A stretch of 64,000 nt of DNA from Streptomyces flavofungini (GTDB lineage: Bacteria; Actinomycetota; Actinomycetes; Streptomycetales; Streptomycetaceae): contig NZ_BMVR01000015.1 in assembly GCF_014650815.1 (NCBI RefSeq), positions 62,001 to 126,000 of the forward strand, given 5' to 3'. A program made the position numbers and the translations under genes. A model generated the notes under the pieces. The model was not told the origin of the DNA and did not search any database. It saw only the letters and a program-made list of their open reading frames with translations. Shown piece after piece: positions 26,989 to 35,138 of this stretch; within the stretch, counting starts at the first letter, position 1, and the number at the start of each line of letters is the position of its first letter.

Positions 26989-27027
26989 TGAGGGGCGGCG
27001 GGGCCAGGACGGTCCCGCCGCCCCTCA
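26989..27027 (+). terminator. 17-bp hairpin terminator of nrdJ with U-rich tail
   Basis: TGAGGGGCGGCGGG and following bases (from 26989) pair with the segment ending at 27027 around an AGGAC loop, with one G-T pair. TTGTTT follows directly, so this is closer to a classical intrinsic terminator than most in the window. Confidence 0.9.
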
Positions 27028-27122
27028 TTGTTTCCCGGCCTCACGTCTCCCCGGCGCTTCGGTTTCCGGCTGACTCAGTGGGTCCCGTCGGAGGGTGGGG
27101 ACCCAAGGGGCGAGCGGGGATG

Positions 27123-27650
27123 TCAGTGCGCGCTGCCCATTTCGGCGGTGAAGGCTGTGAGGTCCGTGTCGAAGCCGCGGAGCAGCTCGCGGAACGCCCA
27201 GTGCCCGCCCGGGCCCCGGGAGAATTCACCGATCACCGCGGCCGTCGATCCGGCGACCGAGGCGAAGTCGTGCTGCGCCAGATCGGTGTGCCCCTCCCGG
27301 ATCCGGACCGAGGCGTTCGCCACGTCGCCGAAGACGTGTCCCTCCGGGGGCTGCTGTATGGCCACACCGATGAGCACGCGGGTGTACCGCTCGGACAGCC
27401 GCTCCAGCTCCAGGACCATGACTTCGTCGAACCCGAATCCCTGGCCGGTCCTGCTGTCCCGGCTGAGCGTGATCGTGCCGTCGGGGGAGCGGCTGTCGAA
27501 GTGCACCAGGTAGGCCGGCCGGCCCTGGGGATCATCAGCGGTGTACGTCGCGGCCACTATGTCCAGGTCGTGGGGCGACGCCCCGGCGGGGCTCGGGTCC
27601 CACTTCAGCCCGACCTCGACCTTCTTGAGCCCCTTCCTGATGCTGCTCAC
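27123..27650 (-). CDS. TerD-family (TerZ/TerD/CABP1) stress protein
   Basis: 175 residues. TerD-domain features are KVEVGLKWDPSPAG, HDLDIVAATYTAD, DSRTGQGFGFDE and the C-terminal FSRGPGGHWAFRELLRGF. Family members bind Ca2+ through acidic loops and are linked to tellurite and phage resistance in enterobacteria; in Streptomyces many copies exist and some affect development. The asparagine-rich first calcium loop is partly changed here (SPDGTITLSRDS). It lies alone, convergent with nrdJ and divergent from the arylamine N-acetyltransferase. Confidence 0.85.
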   Translation of the reverse strand: MSSIRKGLKKVEVGLKWDPSPAGASPHDLDIVAATYTADDPQGRPAYLVHFDSRSPDGTITLSRDSRTGQGFGFDEVMVLELERLSERYTRVLIGVAIQQPPEGHVFGDVANASVRIREGHTDLAQHDFASVAGSTAAVIGEFSRGPGGHWAFRELLRGFDTDLTAFTAEMGSAH

Positions 27651-27769
27651 GAACTCCCCCTCGTGCTTGGTGCCTTGTCAGTGCTACGAACACGCTAAAG
27701 CCTGCCACTGACATCGGTGCCACGAACTATCCGTTTGCGTATGGGGCGGAGCTGGCGATCATTGACCGC

Positions 27770-28591
27770 ATGACTTGGAACGGGGAAGAGCTGGACGTCG
27801 AGGCCTACTTGGCCAGGATCGGGTACGAGGGCGAGGCGAAGCCGGACCTGGAGACCCTGCGTGCGCTCCATCGCGCGCATGTGGCCTCGATCCCCTTTGA
27901 GAATCTCGAGATCATGCTCGGCCGACCGGTCCCGCTGGACCTGGCGGCACTGCAGGACAAACTGGTGCGCCGTCGGCGCGGCGGCTACTGCTACGAACAG
28001 AACCTGCTGTTCGCCGCTGCCCTGGAGCGCATCGGTTTCTCGGTCACGGGGCGCGGCGCCCGGGTCAGGGCGGGAGCGTCCACCACACGCGCGGTGTCGC
28101 ACATGCTCCTGAACGTCGAGGCGGACGGCGAACAGTGGCACTGCGATGTCGGGTTCGGTGCCGACGGGCTGCTCGAACCGATCCTGATGCGCGAAGGTGT
28201 CGACGTGCGACAAGGAGAGTGGCGGTTCAGCATCGCGAGCGAACCGGAGGGAGTGCGAGTACTTCGCACCGAGAACTCCAACGGCTGGTTCGACCTCTAC
28301 GCGTACACGCCTGCCCAGTGCCTGCCTGTGGACTACGTAGTGATGAACCACTACACCTCAACTCACCCCAAGTCTTCCTTCATCCGGCGCCCGGTGCTGC
28401 AGCGGGCCGCCCCCGAAGTACGCCGTCGCCTGACCGGCGCGCAACTGACGCTCACGCGCCCCGACGGTTCCTCGGGCGAACGTGACGTACCTGTAAGCGA
28501 GTTGCGGGACACGATCGTGCGGGAGTTCGGCGTCGAGTTGGGGGACGACGACTTCGCCGAGCTGATCCGGGTGCACTACGCCGGAGCGTGA
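27770..28591 (+). CDS. arylamine N-acetyltransferase (NAT)
   Basis: 273 residues. The Cys-His-Asp triad of NAT enzymes is visible: RRGGYCYEQN (Cys), TRAVSHMLLNVE (His) and HCDVGFG (Asp). The fold start EELDVEAYLARIGYEG and the helix LHRAHVASIPFENLEI are family features. Relatives transfer acetyl or other acyl groups from CoA to arylamines and hydrazines, and some act in antibiotic pathways such as rifamycin. Here the context is not a biosynthetic cluster, so detoxification is the modest guess. The ATG is at the first well-supported position; the gene is divergent from the TerD gene. Confidence 0.92.
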   Translation: MTWNGEELDVEAYLARIGYEGEAKPDLETLRALHRAHVASIPFENLEIMLGRPVPLDLAALQDKLVRRRRGGYCYEQNLLFAAALERIGFSVTGRGARVRAGASTTRAVSHMLLNVEADGEQWHCDVGFGADGLLEPILMREGVDVRQGEWRFSIASEPEGVRVLRTENSNGWFDLYAYTPAQCLPVDYVVMNHYTSTHPKSSFIRRPVLQRAAPEVRRRLTGAQLTLTRPDGSSGERDVPVSELRDTIVREFGVELGDDDFAELIRVHYAGA

Positions 28592-28624
28592 ACCTGGCCA
28601 CGCGCCGCGCCGTACGATGGCGCG

Positions 28625-29230
28625 GTGCTGGTCAAGTGGATTCGCTGCACCGTGGTGGACCGCCGGGGTTTCGAGCGGGCGCAGCGAAAGTGGGCGGGGC
28701 TTCTGGGGGAGCCGGGGTTCCGGGGACAGGGCGGAGGATGGAGTCGCAGTCGGTCTGACGTGGCGCACGTCTTCGCGTTCTGGGAAAGCCGTGCCTTCTA
28801 CGACTCCTTCATGGCCCGTTCGCACGACCGGCTGGCATCGGCCCAGGTGGGCACGTACACGAACCTGCAGGCCAAGCTCTTCGATCACCGCTTCGACGTG
28901 AAGACGGGGTTCGAGCCGCGCTTCACGGACGCGGACGTGGTGCGGGTGGCGCACTGCCGCGTCCATGAGGCGCGGGTGGAGAACTTCGCGCTGATGCAGG
29001 AGAAGGTCTGGAACCCGGCCATGGCGGGCTCGCCCGGCATGGTGCGCGGGCTCTTCGGCGAGGCACCCGGGCATGAGTTCCTGGTCCTCTCGATGTGGCA
29101 GTCGGCCGCCGAGCACGGGAAGTACCGCGTGGAACGCGTGGAACGGCTCGCGCTGCGCGCGCAGACGGAGGCGGATGTGGCGGCGATCGACGGAGACGTC
29201 GTGCAGTTGGAACCCTCGTGGACGGTGTGA
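28625..29230 (+). CDS. YdbC-like (DUF4937) protein
   Basis: 201 residues from a GTG start, 33 bases after the NAT gene and probably co-transcribed. It reads as two related ferredoxin-like halves, IRCTVVDRRGFERAQRKWAGL and VAHCRVHEARVENFALMQEKVW, each with a later FAFWES / SMWQS type strand, the pattern of dimeric alpha-beta barrel proteins (antibiotic-biosynthesis-monooxygenase-like). B. subtilis YdbC-type proteins of this group have no settled function. No catalytic motif is obvious. Convergent with the TetR gene that follows. Confidence 0.7.
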   Translation: MLVKWIRCTVVDRRGFERAQRKWAGLLGEPGFRGQGGGWSRSRSDVAHVFAFWESRAFYDSFMARSHDRLASAQVGTYTNLQAKLFDHRFDVKTGFEPRFTDADVVRVAHCRVHEARVENFALMQEKVWNPAMAGSPGMVRGLFGEAPGHEFLVLSMWQSAAEHGKYRVERVERLALRAQTEADVAAIDGDVVQLEPSWTV

Positions 29231-29256
29231 GGCGGCGGGAGCAGGAGCCCCTCGAA

Positions 29257-29889
29257 TCAGCGGCTGCTGAACGCCCCCGCACGCGTCGCCGCCAGTACCA
29301 CCGCCGCGGACTGATCGGCGAGCGCCGCGTCGATCGGTTCCCGGGTGACGAACAGGCGGAGCATCAGCGGCGCGGAGACGGCGCGTACGAGCGCGGCCGC
29401 GTCGGTGTCCCGGTCTGCCTCGCCCCGCTCCACGGCCCGTGCGATCACGGCCTCGCAGCGTGAGAACCGCTCGGAGTAGAAGGCTCGCAGAGCGTCGGCG
29501 GCGCGCTGGGACTGGAACGAGGCGGCGATGAAGGCGGTCGGCGCCGCGGCCTTCGACTCGTCGGCGAACGCGTCGACGACTTCATGCGCGAGTGCGCGCA
29601 GATCGCCTTCCAGGCTGCCCGTGTCCGGTGGCGTCCACGTGTCCTCCCCGGCGAGGTCGAGTGCGTCGGCCACCAGGCCCTCCAGGCCGCCCCAGCGCCG
29701 GTACAGCGTGGTCTTGTGCACGCCGGAGTGCTCGGCGACGTACTCGATGGTCAGGCCCGGGTAGCCGTGGTCGCTGAGTCCGCTCAGGACCGCGTCGCGG
29801 ACGGCCGCACGGGTGCGGGCGGTGCGGCCGCCGGGGCGGCGGGTGCCGGGTACCGGGTGCTCGTCGGCGTGAACGCCCTCGTTCGTCAT
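29257..29889 (-). CDS. TetR-family regulator next to ABC-F gene
   Basis: 210 residues. The N-terminal helix-turn-helix is typical: AVRDAVLSGLSDHGYPGLTI, then EHSGVHKTTLYRRWGG. The C-terminal ligand domain is helical (TAFIAASFQSQRAADAL and a C-terminal LVRAVSAPLMLRLFV). AAGGACCGAG precedes the ATG at 29889. It is divergent from the ABC-F gene with about 200 bases between; that gap contains an 11-bp direct repeat TGCCACACTCA (29958-29968 and 30003-30013) and a CTCA/TGAG inverted pair, possible binding sites. I infer it controls the ABC-F gene, itself, or both. Confidence 0.85.
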   Translation of the reverse strand: MTNEGVHADEHPVPGTRRPGGRTARTRAAVRDAVLSGLSDHGYPGLTIEYVAEHSGVHKTTLYRRWGGLEGLVADALDLAGEDTWTPPDTGSLEGDLRALAHEVVDAFADESKAAAPTAFIAASFQSQRAADALRAFYSERFSRCEAVIARAVERGEADRDTDAAALVRAVSAPLMLRLFVTREPIDAALADQSAAVVLAATRAGAFSSR

Positions 29890-29957
29890 CTCGGTCCTTC
29901 GCTTCTGTCTTCACAGCTCTGTCTTGCCGGCCCTGCCGGGCACGGCCGGGACAGCCT

Positions 29958-30013
29958 TGCCACACTCAATTGCTACTTCTGTTGCATTAGTGAGGGCGAC
30001 TGTGCCACACTCA
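29958..30013. promoter_or_regulatory. 11-bp direct repeats in the TetR/ABC-F gap
   Basis: TGCCACACTCA occurs exactly at 29958-29968 and 30003-30013, 45 bp apart. Between them lies CTCAATTGC ... GCATTAGTGAG, an imperfect inverted repeat (about 29965-29994). The AT content is higher than the surroundings. These are candidate sites for the adjacent TetR protein and for the ABC-F promoter. Confidence 0.45.
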
Positions 30014-30018
30014 TCGTA

Positions 30019-30117
30019 ATGCGACAAGCGTTGCGTTTGCTGGCGGTGTGTGCGGACGTGGCATGTACGGAATCGGGGGTGTGCCCATGCCTACACAAAT
30101 CTCGGTACGTGGCGTGA
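30019..30117 (+). CDS. possible leader peptide overlapping the ABC-F start
   Basis: A 32-codon open frame from ATG 30019 to TGA 30117. It begins MRQALRLLAVCADVAC, holds four Cys and ends HKSRYVA. It overlaps the first 31 bases of the ABC-F gene in another frame, so ribosomes on it would cover the ABC-F start site. No Shine-Dalgarno sequence is seen; it could be leaderless. Ribosome-protection ABC-F genes are often controlled by leader-peptide attenuation, which makes this worth noting, but coding is unproven. Confidence 0.3.
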   Translation: MRQALRLLAVCADVACTESGVCPCLHKSRYVA

Positions 30118-31697
30118 CGAAGGCCAGGGGTGAACGCCTCCTGCTCAGCGACGTCTCCTTCAGCGTCCGGCCCGGGGAGCGCATCGGGGTCGTGGGGGAG
30201 AACGGCGCGGGGAAGTCGACACTGCTGCGCCTCCTTGCCGGCTGCGATCGGCCGGACGCCGGTGATGTGGTCACTGTCGCGGAGGGCGGCGCGGGGTTCC
30301 TCGCGCAGACACCGCAGTTGCCGGCGGATCGTTGCGTGGGGGACGCGGTCGACGCTGCCCTGGCCGAACTGCGCTCGATGGAGCGGCGGTTGCGTGAGCT
30401 GGAGGAGGGCCTCGGCGTGGCATCCGAGGCTGTGCTCAGTGAATACGGAGATCTGCTCACGGCCTTTGAGGTGCGCGGTGGATACGAAGCGGACGCACGC
30501 ATCGACAAAGCCATGCACGGCCTCGGACTCGCCCACATAGATCGCGGGCGCGAGCTGGGCAGCCTGTCGGGAGGCGAACAGGCCCGCCTCGGCCTGGCCT
30601 GTCTGATCGCCGCCGCCCCCGAGGTGATGTTCCTGGACGAGCCGACCAACCACCTCGACGAGAACGCCCTCGACTGGCTGGAGAACTCCCTGCTGGCGCA
30701 CCACGGCACGGTGGTCGCGGTTTCTCACGACCGGACCTTCCTGGAGCGTGTGGCCACCGCGATCCTCGAAGTGGACGAGGCCCGCCGCACGGTCGTGCGG
30801 TACGGCGGCGGCTATCAGGGCCTGCTCGCCGAGCGTGCGGCATCGAGACGGCGCTGGGAGCAGGCCTACGCGGAATGGCGCGAGGAGACGCGACGCCTCG
30901 AGGAGTTCGCGGCGACCACGGCGCACGCGGTGGCGGGTGGCCGGGGCATGAAGGACAACAACAAGATGGCGTACGACCGTGCGGGAGGCCGGGTGCAGGC
31001 CTCCGTCGCCGGGCGCGTGCGCAACGCGCAGGAGAGACTGCGCCGACTGCACGACGACCCCGTGCCCAAGCCGCCCGAGCCACTGCGCTTCGCCGCGCGC
31101 CCGGAGGCAGGGGCTGTTGACGCAGACCTGGTGTCATTGCGGGACGTGCGGGTCGGGGACCGGCTGCACGTCCAGGAGCTCACGGTCACTGCGGGCGAGC
31201 GGCTCCTCATCCACGGCGGCAACGGCGCAGGCAAGTCCACTCTGCTGCGCACCATGGCGGGCGTACTCGAACCGGACGAGGGCATCGTCGTCCGCCGGGG
31301 TCGCATCGGGTACCTCGCCCAGGAGATCCCGGTACGACGCCCAGCGGAGCGCGTGCTCGACACCTTCGGGAAAGGCTTGCCGCTCACCGCCGACGAGCAG
31401 GCCGAACTGCTGCTCTCCTACGGGCTGTTCCACCCCCGCGACCTTCAGGTGTCCGTCGGCTCGCTCTCCGCCGGACAACGCCGGAGGCTCGCCCTGGCCC
31501 GCCTGCTCGCCAGACCCGCCGACCTGCTCCTGCTCGACGAGCCGGGCAACCACCTGGCGCTCGCCCTCGTCGAGGAACTGGAGGAAGCCCTTGAGCGGTG
31601 GGCAGGAGCCCTCGTGGTCGTCTCGCACGACCGGCTCCTGCGCGACCGCTTCACCGGGCGAATACGCCGGATGGAGTCCGGACGGCTACCCGCCTGA
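30087..31697 (+). CDS. ABC-F ribosome-protection ATPase (antibiotic resistance type)
   Basis: 536 residues with two ABC domains and no membrane segment. Domain 1 has Walker A GENGAGKS (37-44), signature LSGGEQ, and LDEPTNHLD. Domain 2 has GGNGAGKS, LSAGQRR and LDEPGNHL; the second motif has Gly instead of Thr. The interdomain linker includes GRGMKDNNKMAYDRAGGRVQ, a segment also seen in the macrolide-lincosamide protection proteins of producers (TlrC, CarA, LmrC type). Such proteins displace ribosome-bound antibiotics through the E site. The ATG at 30087 follows a G-rich ribosome site. It is divergent from a TetR gene and followed by two genes on the same strand. Confidence 0.9.
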   Translation: MPTQISVRGVTKARGERLLLSDVSFSVRPGERIGVVGENGAGKSTLLRLLAGCDRPDAGDVVTVAEGGAGFLAQTPQLPADRCVGDAVDAALAELRSMERRLRELEEGLGVASEAVLSEYGDLLTAFEVRGGYEADARIDKAMHGLGLAHIDRGRELGSLSGGEQARLGLACLIAAAPEVMFLDEPTNHLDENALDWLENSLLAHHGTVVAVSHDRTFLERVATAILEVDEARRTVVRYGGGYQGLLAERAASRRRWEQAYAEWREETRRLEEFAATTAHAVAGGRGMKDNNKMAYDRAGGRVQASVAGRVRNAQERLRRLHDDPVPKPPEPLRFAARPEAGAVDADLVSLRDVRVGDRLHVQELTVTAGERLLIHGGNGAGKSTLLRTMAGVLEPDEGIVVRRGRIGYLAQEIPVRRPAERVLDTFGKGLPLTADEQAELLLSYGLFHPRDLQVSVGSLSAGQRRRLALARLLARPADLLLLDEPGNHLALALVEELEEALERWAGALVVVSHDRLLRDRFTGRIRRMESGRLPA

Positions 31698-31731
31698 CCC
31701 GCCCGGGGCGCCGCCGATCTAGGGTCGACCC

Positions 31732-32391
31732 ATGGCACGACCGCGGCGCATCGTCCTCGTCCGGCACGGCGAGTCGGCCGGCAACGCCGACGACACTGTG
31801 TACGAACGCGAGCCCGACCATGCCCTGGCGCTGACCGAGACCGGCTGGCGCCAGGCGGAGGAGACCGGCAAGCACCTGCGGGAGCTGTTCGGCCGGGAGC
31901 GGGTCAGCGTGTACGTCTCGCCGTACCGCCGCACCCACGAGACCTTCCGGGCGCTGCGCCTCGACCCCGACCGGGTGCGGGTGCGGGAGGAGCCGCGGCT
32001 GCGGGAGCAGGACTGGGGGAACTGGCAGGACCGAGACGACGTCAAGCTCCAGAAGGCCTACCGCGACGCCTACGGCCACTTCTTCTACCGCTTCGCCCAG
32101 GGCGAGTCCGGCGCCGACGTCTATGACCGCGTCGGCTCCTTCTTGGAGAGCCTGTACCGCAGCTTCGAGGCCCCTGACCATCCGCCCAACGTCCTGCTGG
32201 TCACCCATGGGCTGACCATGCGGCTGTTCTGCATGCGCTGGTTCCACTGGTCGGTGGCCGAGTTCGAATCGCTGTCCAACCCCGGCAACGGCGAGACGCG
32301 GACGCTGCTGCTCGGTGAGGACGGCAAGTACACCCTCGACCGGCCGTTTGAGCGCTGGCGTGAGCCGGAGCCGTACGGCATCACCGGATAG
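31732..32391 (+). CDS. histidine phosphatase family protein (phosphoglycerate-mutase-like)
   Basis: 219 residues. The phosphohistidine motif is LVRHGESAGN near the N-terminus; the second conserved pieces are VSPYRRTHETF, LREQDWGNWQ and VTHGLTMRLF with the second His. These proteins hydrolyse phosphate esters; true cofactor-dependent mutases are longer and carry extra motifs that are missing, so a phosphatase is more likely. Substrate unknown. It starts 34 bases after the ABC-F gene and 12 bases before the ADP-ribosylglycohydrolase gene, so the three may share a transcript. Confidence 0.85.
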   Translation: MARPRRIVLVRHGESAGNADDTVYEREPDHALALTETGWRQAEETGKHLRELFGRERVSVYVSPYRRTHETFRALRLDPDRVRVREEPRLREQDWGNWQDRDDVKLQKAYRDAYGHFFYRFAQGESGADVYDRVGSFLESLYRSFEAPDHPPNVLLVTHGLTMRLFCMRWFHWSVAEFESLSNPGNGETRTLLLGEDGKYTLDRPFERWREPEPYGITG

Positions 32392-32403
32392 AGTGACGGA
32401 GCG

Positions 32404-33336
32404 ATGACCGCTGACCTCTCTCCAGACCAGCGCCTGCACCGCGCCCTCGCCAGCCTGCGTGGTCTTGCGGTGGGAGACGCGCTGGGCTCCCAGTTCTTCA
32501 CGCCCGCGCACTACCCTCTGCTCAAGCGGCGCGAGCTGCCCGACGGCCCCTGGCCCTGGACCGACGACACCGAGATGGCCTGTTCCGTGCTGTCCGTCCT
32601 CGCCACCCACGGCAGGATCGACCAGGACGAGCTGGCCCGCTCCTTCGCCGAGCACCACCACGCCGACCGGGGCTATGGCCCTGCCGTGAACCAGCTGCTC
32701 GGCCGGATCCGCGAGGGCGGGGACTGGCGGGAGCTGGCCTCGGCCCTGTTCAAGGGGCAGGGGTCCTGGGGCAATGGTGCGTCGATGCGGATCGCTCCGC
32801 TCGGCGCCTGGTACGCCGACGACCCGGAGCAGGCGACCCACCAGGCGGAGATCTCGGCGTACCCGACACACCAGCACCGCGAGGCCGTCGTGGGAGCGAT
32901 GGCTGTGGCCGCCGCGGCGGCACTGGCCGCCGACCCTGCGGGGCCCCCGGCTCCGAAGGCGCTGCTGGACGGGGTCATCGACCTCGTGCCCCGCAGCGCT
33001 GTGGGCGCCGGGCTGCGCAGGGCCCGGGACATGCTCGACTACGGCGACGCCGGGACGGTGGCCGCGGTGCTGGGGTGCGGGCGTCGTACGACGGCGCACG
33101 ACACGGTGCCGTTCGCGCTGTGGTCCGCGGCGCGTGCGCTCGGCGACTACGAAGCGGGCTTCTGGGCCACCGTGCGGGTGGGCGGCGACATGGACACCAC
33201 GTGCGCGATCGTGGGCGGAGTCGTCGCCGCGAGTGCCGGTGCCGGTGCCGATGCCAGTGCGGGTGGGGCGCCCCCGGCCGCATGGCTGGAGCGGACCGAG
33301 CCGCTGCCCGCGTGGGTGCCGGTGGGTCCTGCCTGA
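32404..33336 (+). CDS. ADP-ribosylglycohydrolase family protein
   Basis: 310 residues, all-alpha fold with the two acidic metal sites of the family: GLAVGDALGSQF with WTDDTEMAC in the N-terminal part, and VGGDMDTTCAIVGG near the C-terminus, which bind two Mg2+ ions. Relatives (DraG, ARH) remove ADP-ribose from proteins, DNA or small molecules. The target is unknown; placement beside resistance genes would fit reversal of an ADP-ribosylation, but that is speculation. The last about 40 residues are Ala/Gly rich. It is only 12 bases after the phosphatase gene and is followed by a strong bidirectional hairpin. Confidence 0.88.
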   Translation: MTADLSPDQRLHRALASLRGLAVGDALGSQFFTPAHYPLLKRRELPDGPWPWTDDTEMACSVLSVLATHGRIDQDELARSFAEHHHADRGYGPAVNQLLGRIREGGDWRELASALFKGQGSWGNGASMRIAPLGAWYADDPEQATHQAEISAYPTHQHREAVVGAMAVAAAAALAADPAGPPAPKALLDGVIDLVPRSAVGAGLRRARDMLDYGDAGTVAAVLGCGRRTTAHDTVPFALWSAARALGDYEAGFWATVRVGGDMDTTCAIVGGVVAASAGAGADASAGGAPPAAWLERTEPLPAWVPVGPA

Positions 33337-33400
33337 GGGCCTGCGAAGGCCAGTGATTCGTACGGTGGACGTGCCTTGATGGTCGTCCCAGGGGTGACCA

Positions 33401-33448
33401 CGTGTGTGCCGGGCCGGTCTCGCCGTCGCGAACGGCCCGGCACACACG
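33401..33448. terminator. bidirectional hairpin between convergent genes
   Basis: CGTGTGTGCCGGGCC (33401-33415) pairs perfectly with GGCCCGGCACACACG (33434-33448), extended by one more G-C pair inside. It sits between the stops of the ADP-ribosylglycohydrolase and the MFS exporter. Confidence 0.9.
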
Positions 33449-33455
33449 GCCCCCG

Positions 33456-35012
33456 TCAGCCCCCCGCTGGGCCTGCCGCGCTCGCCGTACCGGCGAGGGC
33501 GTCCAGGTCGCTCTTGCGTACCCGGATTACCAGAAGGGCTGTGATCAGGGCGAGTACGGCCATGCCGACGGCCGGTAGGAAGGCCGTGGAGATGCCGGTG
33601 GACAGCACCTCGTGGCCCCAGGGGGCGGGTAGCTCGCCGGATTTGGCGAACGAGGCCTTCTGCTCCGGAGTCGCCCTCGCCATGAAGTCCGGGATCTGTT
33701 CCTTGGCCTCGTCCCGGCTCGCCGTACCGAAGACGGTCGTCAGGATGGACAGACCCAGCGAACCGCCCACCTGCTGCGTCGCGTTGAGCAGTCCGGACGC
33801 GGCGCCCGCCTCGTGCACGGCGACGCCCGACACGGCGGTCAGCGTCAGCGTGACGAAGTTCAACCCCATGCCGAAGCCGAACAGGACCATCGGCCCCAGC
33901 ACCCCACTGACGTACGAGCTGTCCGGAGTGATGAACGTCTGCCACCCGAGGCCGAGGGCGACGAAGGCGGAGCCGGTCACCATGAAGGGCTTGGGGCCGA
34001 GAACCGGCAGGAACCGCTGTGACAGCCCCGCACCGATCACGATCGCGACGGTCACGGGGAGGAAGGCGAGACCGGCCTCGATGGGCGTGTAGTTCAACAC
34101 GTTCTGGACGAAGAGAACGATGAAGAAGAACATGCCGAACATGGCCGCGGCCAGGCTGAGCATGATCACGTACGTGCCCGACCGGTTGCGATCGGCGAAC
34201 ATCTTCAGTGGCGTGATCGGCTCCTTCGCCCGGCTCTCGATGAGCACGAAGGCGACGAGCAGCACGACCGCCGCGCCGAACGATCCCAGCGTGAGGCCGT
34301 CGCGCCAGCCCTCCTCGGACGCCCGGATGAAGCCGTAGACGAGCGAGGCCATACCGGCGGTCGAGGTCAGCGCGCCCACGAAGTCGAAGCGGCCGGGATG
34401 GCGCTCGGACTCACTGATGTAGAGCGGGGTGAGGAAGGCGATCAGCACGCCGATGGGGACGTTCACGAACAGCACCCAGCGCCAGTCCAGCCACTCGGTG
34501 AGCATGCCGCCCGCCAGCAGGCCGATCGCGCCGCCACCCGCGGAGACGGCCGCGAAGACGCCGAACGCGCGATTCCGTTCGGGACCCTCGGGGAACGTGG
34601 TCGTGATCAACGCGAGCGAGGTGGGCGACGCGATCGCGCCACCGACGCCCTGCAGGGCGCGCGCCGCCAGCAACTGCCAGGGCTCCTGGGCGAATCCGCC
34701 GAGCAGGGAGGCGAGTGTGAAGAGCAGGATGCCGGTCATGAAGACCCGGCGACGGCCGAGGATGTCACCGGCGCGGCCACCGAGAAGCAGCAGGCCACCG
34801 AAGGTGAGGGTGTACGCACTCACGACCCAAGTGAGGTCTGTCGTGGAGAACTTGAGCGCGTCCTGAATGTGCGGGAGCGCGATGTTCACAATCGTCGCGT
34901 CCAGGACCACCATGAGTTGACAGGCGGCGATGATGGTGAGCGCCACACCGGGGCGGCCTTCACGGCGGGCCGCACCTGGCTTCTGATCTTGACTTAACTG
35001 AGAGGTTGTCAC
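33456..35012 (-). CDS. DHA2-family MFS drug exporter (14 TM)
   Basis: 518 residues with about 14 hydrophobic helices. DHA2 signatures are MVVLDATIVNIALPHIQ in TM1, the loop motif GGRAGDILGRRRVF, and ARALQGVGGAIASPT in TM4/5. Relatives such as QacA, LfrA and Streptomyces antibiotic exporters expel cationic drugs and antibiotics by proton antiport. Divergent from a TetR gene, with two matching palindromic operators in the 126-bp gap, so ligand-induced expression is very likely. The C-terminal tail is short and basic then Ala-rich. Substrate cannot be read from the sequence. Confidence 0.92.
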   Translation of the reverse strand: MTTSQLSQDQKPGAARREGRPGVALTIIAACQLMVVLDATIVNIALPHIQDALKFSTTDLTWVVSAYTLTFGGLLLLGGRAGDILGRRRVFMTGILLFTLASLLGGFAQEPWQLLAARALQGVGGAIASPTSLALITTTFPEGPERNRAFGVFAAVSAGGGAIGLLAGGMLTEWLDWRWVLFVNVPIGVLIAFLTPLYISESERHPGRFDFVGALTSTAGMASLVYGFIRASEEGWRDGLTLGSFGAAVVLLVAFVLIESRAKEPITPLKMFADRNRSGTYVIMLSLAAAMFGMFFFIVLFVQNVLNYTPIEAGLAFLPVTVAIVIGAGLSQRFLPVLGPKPFMVTGSAFVALGLGWQTFITPDSSYVSGVLGPMVLFGFGMGLNFVTLTLTAVSGVAVHEAGAASGLLNATQQVGGSLGLSILTTVFGTASRDEAKEQIPDFMARATPEQKASFAKSGELPAPWGHEVLSTGISTAFLPAVGMAVLALITALLVIRVRKSDLDALAGTASAAGPAGG

Positions 35013-35035
35013 TATGGGTCCCCCACAAGTGCGTT

Positions 35036-35055
35036 AGTGAACGTAGACGTTCACT
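35036..35055. promoter_or_regulatory. TetR operator 1 (near MFS gene)
   Basis: AGTGAACG-TAGA-CGTTCACT, a 20-bp palindrome with perfect 8-bp arms, 24 bp before the MFS start codon. The arms are the same as in the second operator. Confidence 0.88.
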
Positions 35056-35083
35056 GTCGCGGCCTACGGTAGTGAAACCCTGA

Positions 35084-35105
35084 CAGTGAACGCAAGCGTT
35101 CACTG
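35084..35105. promoter_or_regulatory. TetR operator 2 (near regulator gene)
   Basis: CAGTGAACG-CAAG-CGTTCACTG, a 22-bp palindrome with perfect 9-bp arms, 34 bp before the TetR start. The two operators are 48 bp apart centre to centre (start 35036 and 35084) and probably cover both divergent promoters. Confidence 0.88.
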
Positions 35106-35138
35106 GATCTGCCTTGATTGCTCAACGGAGATGTGCAG

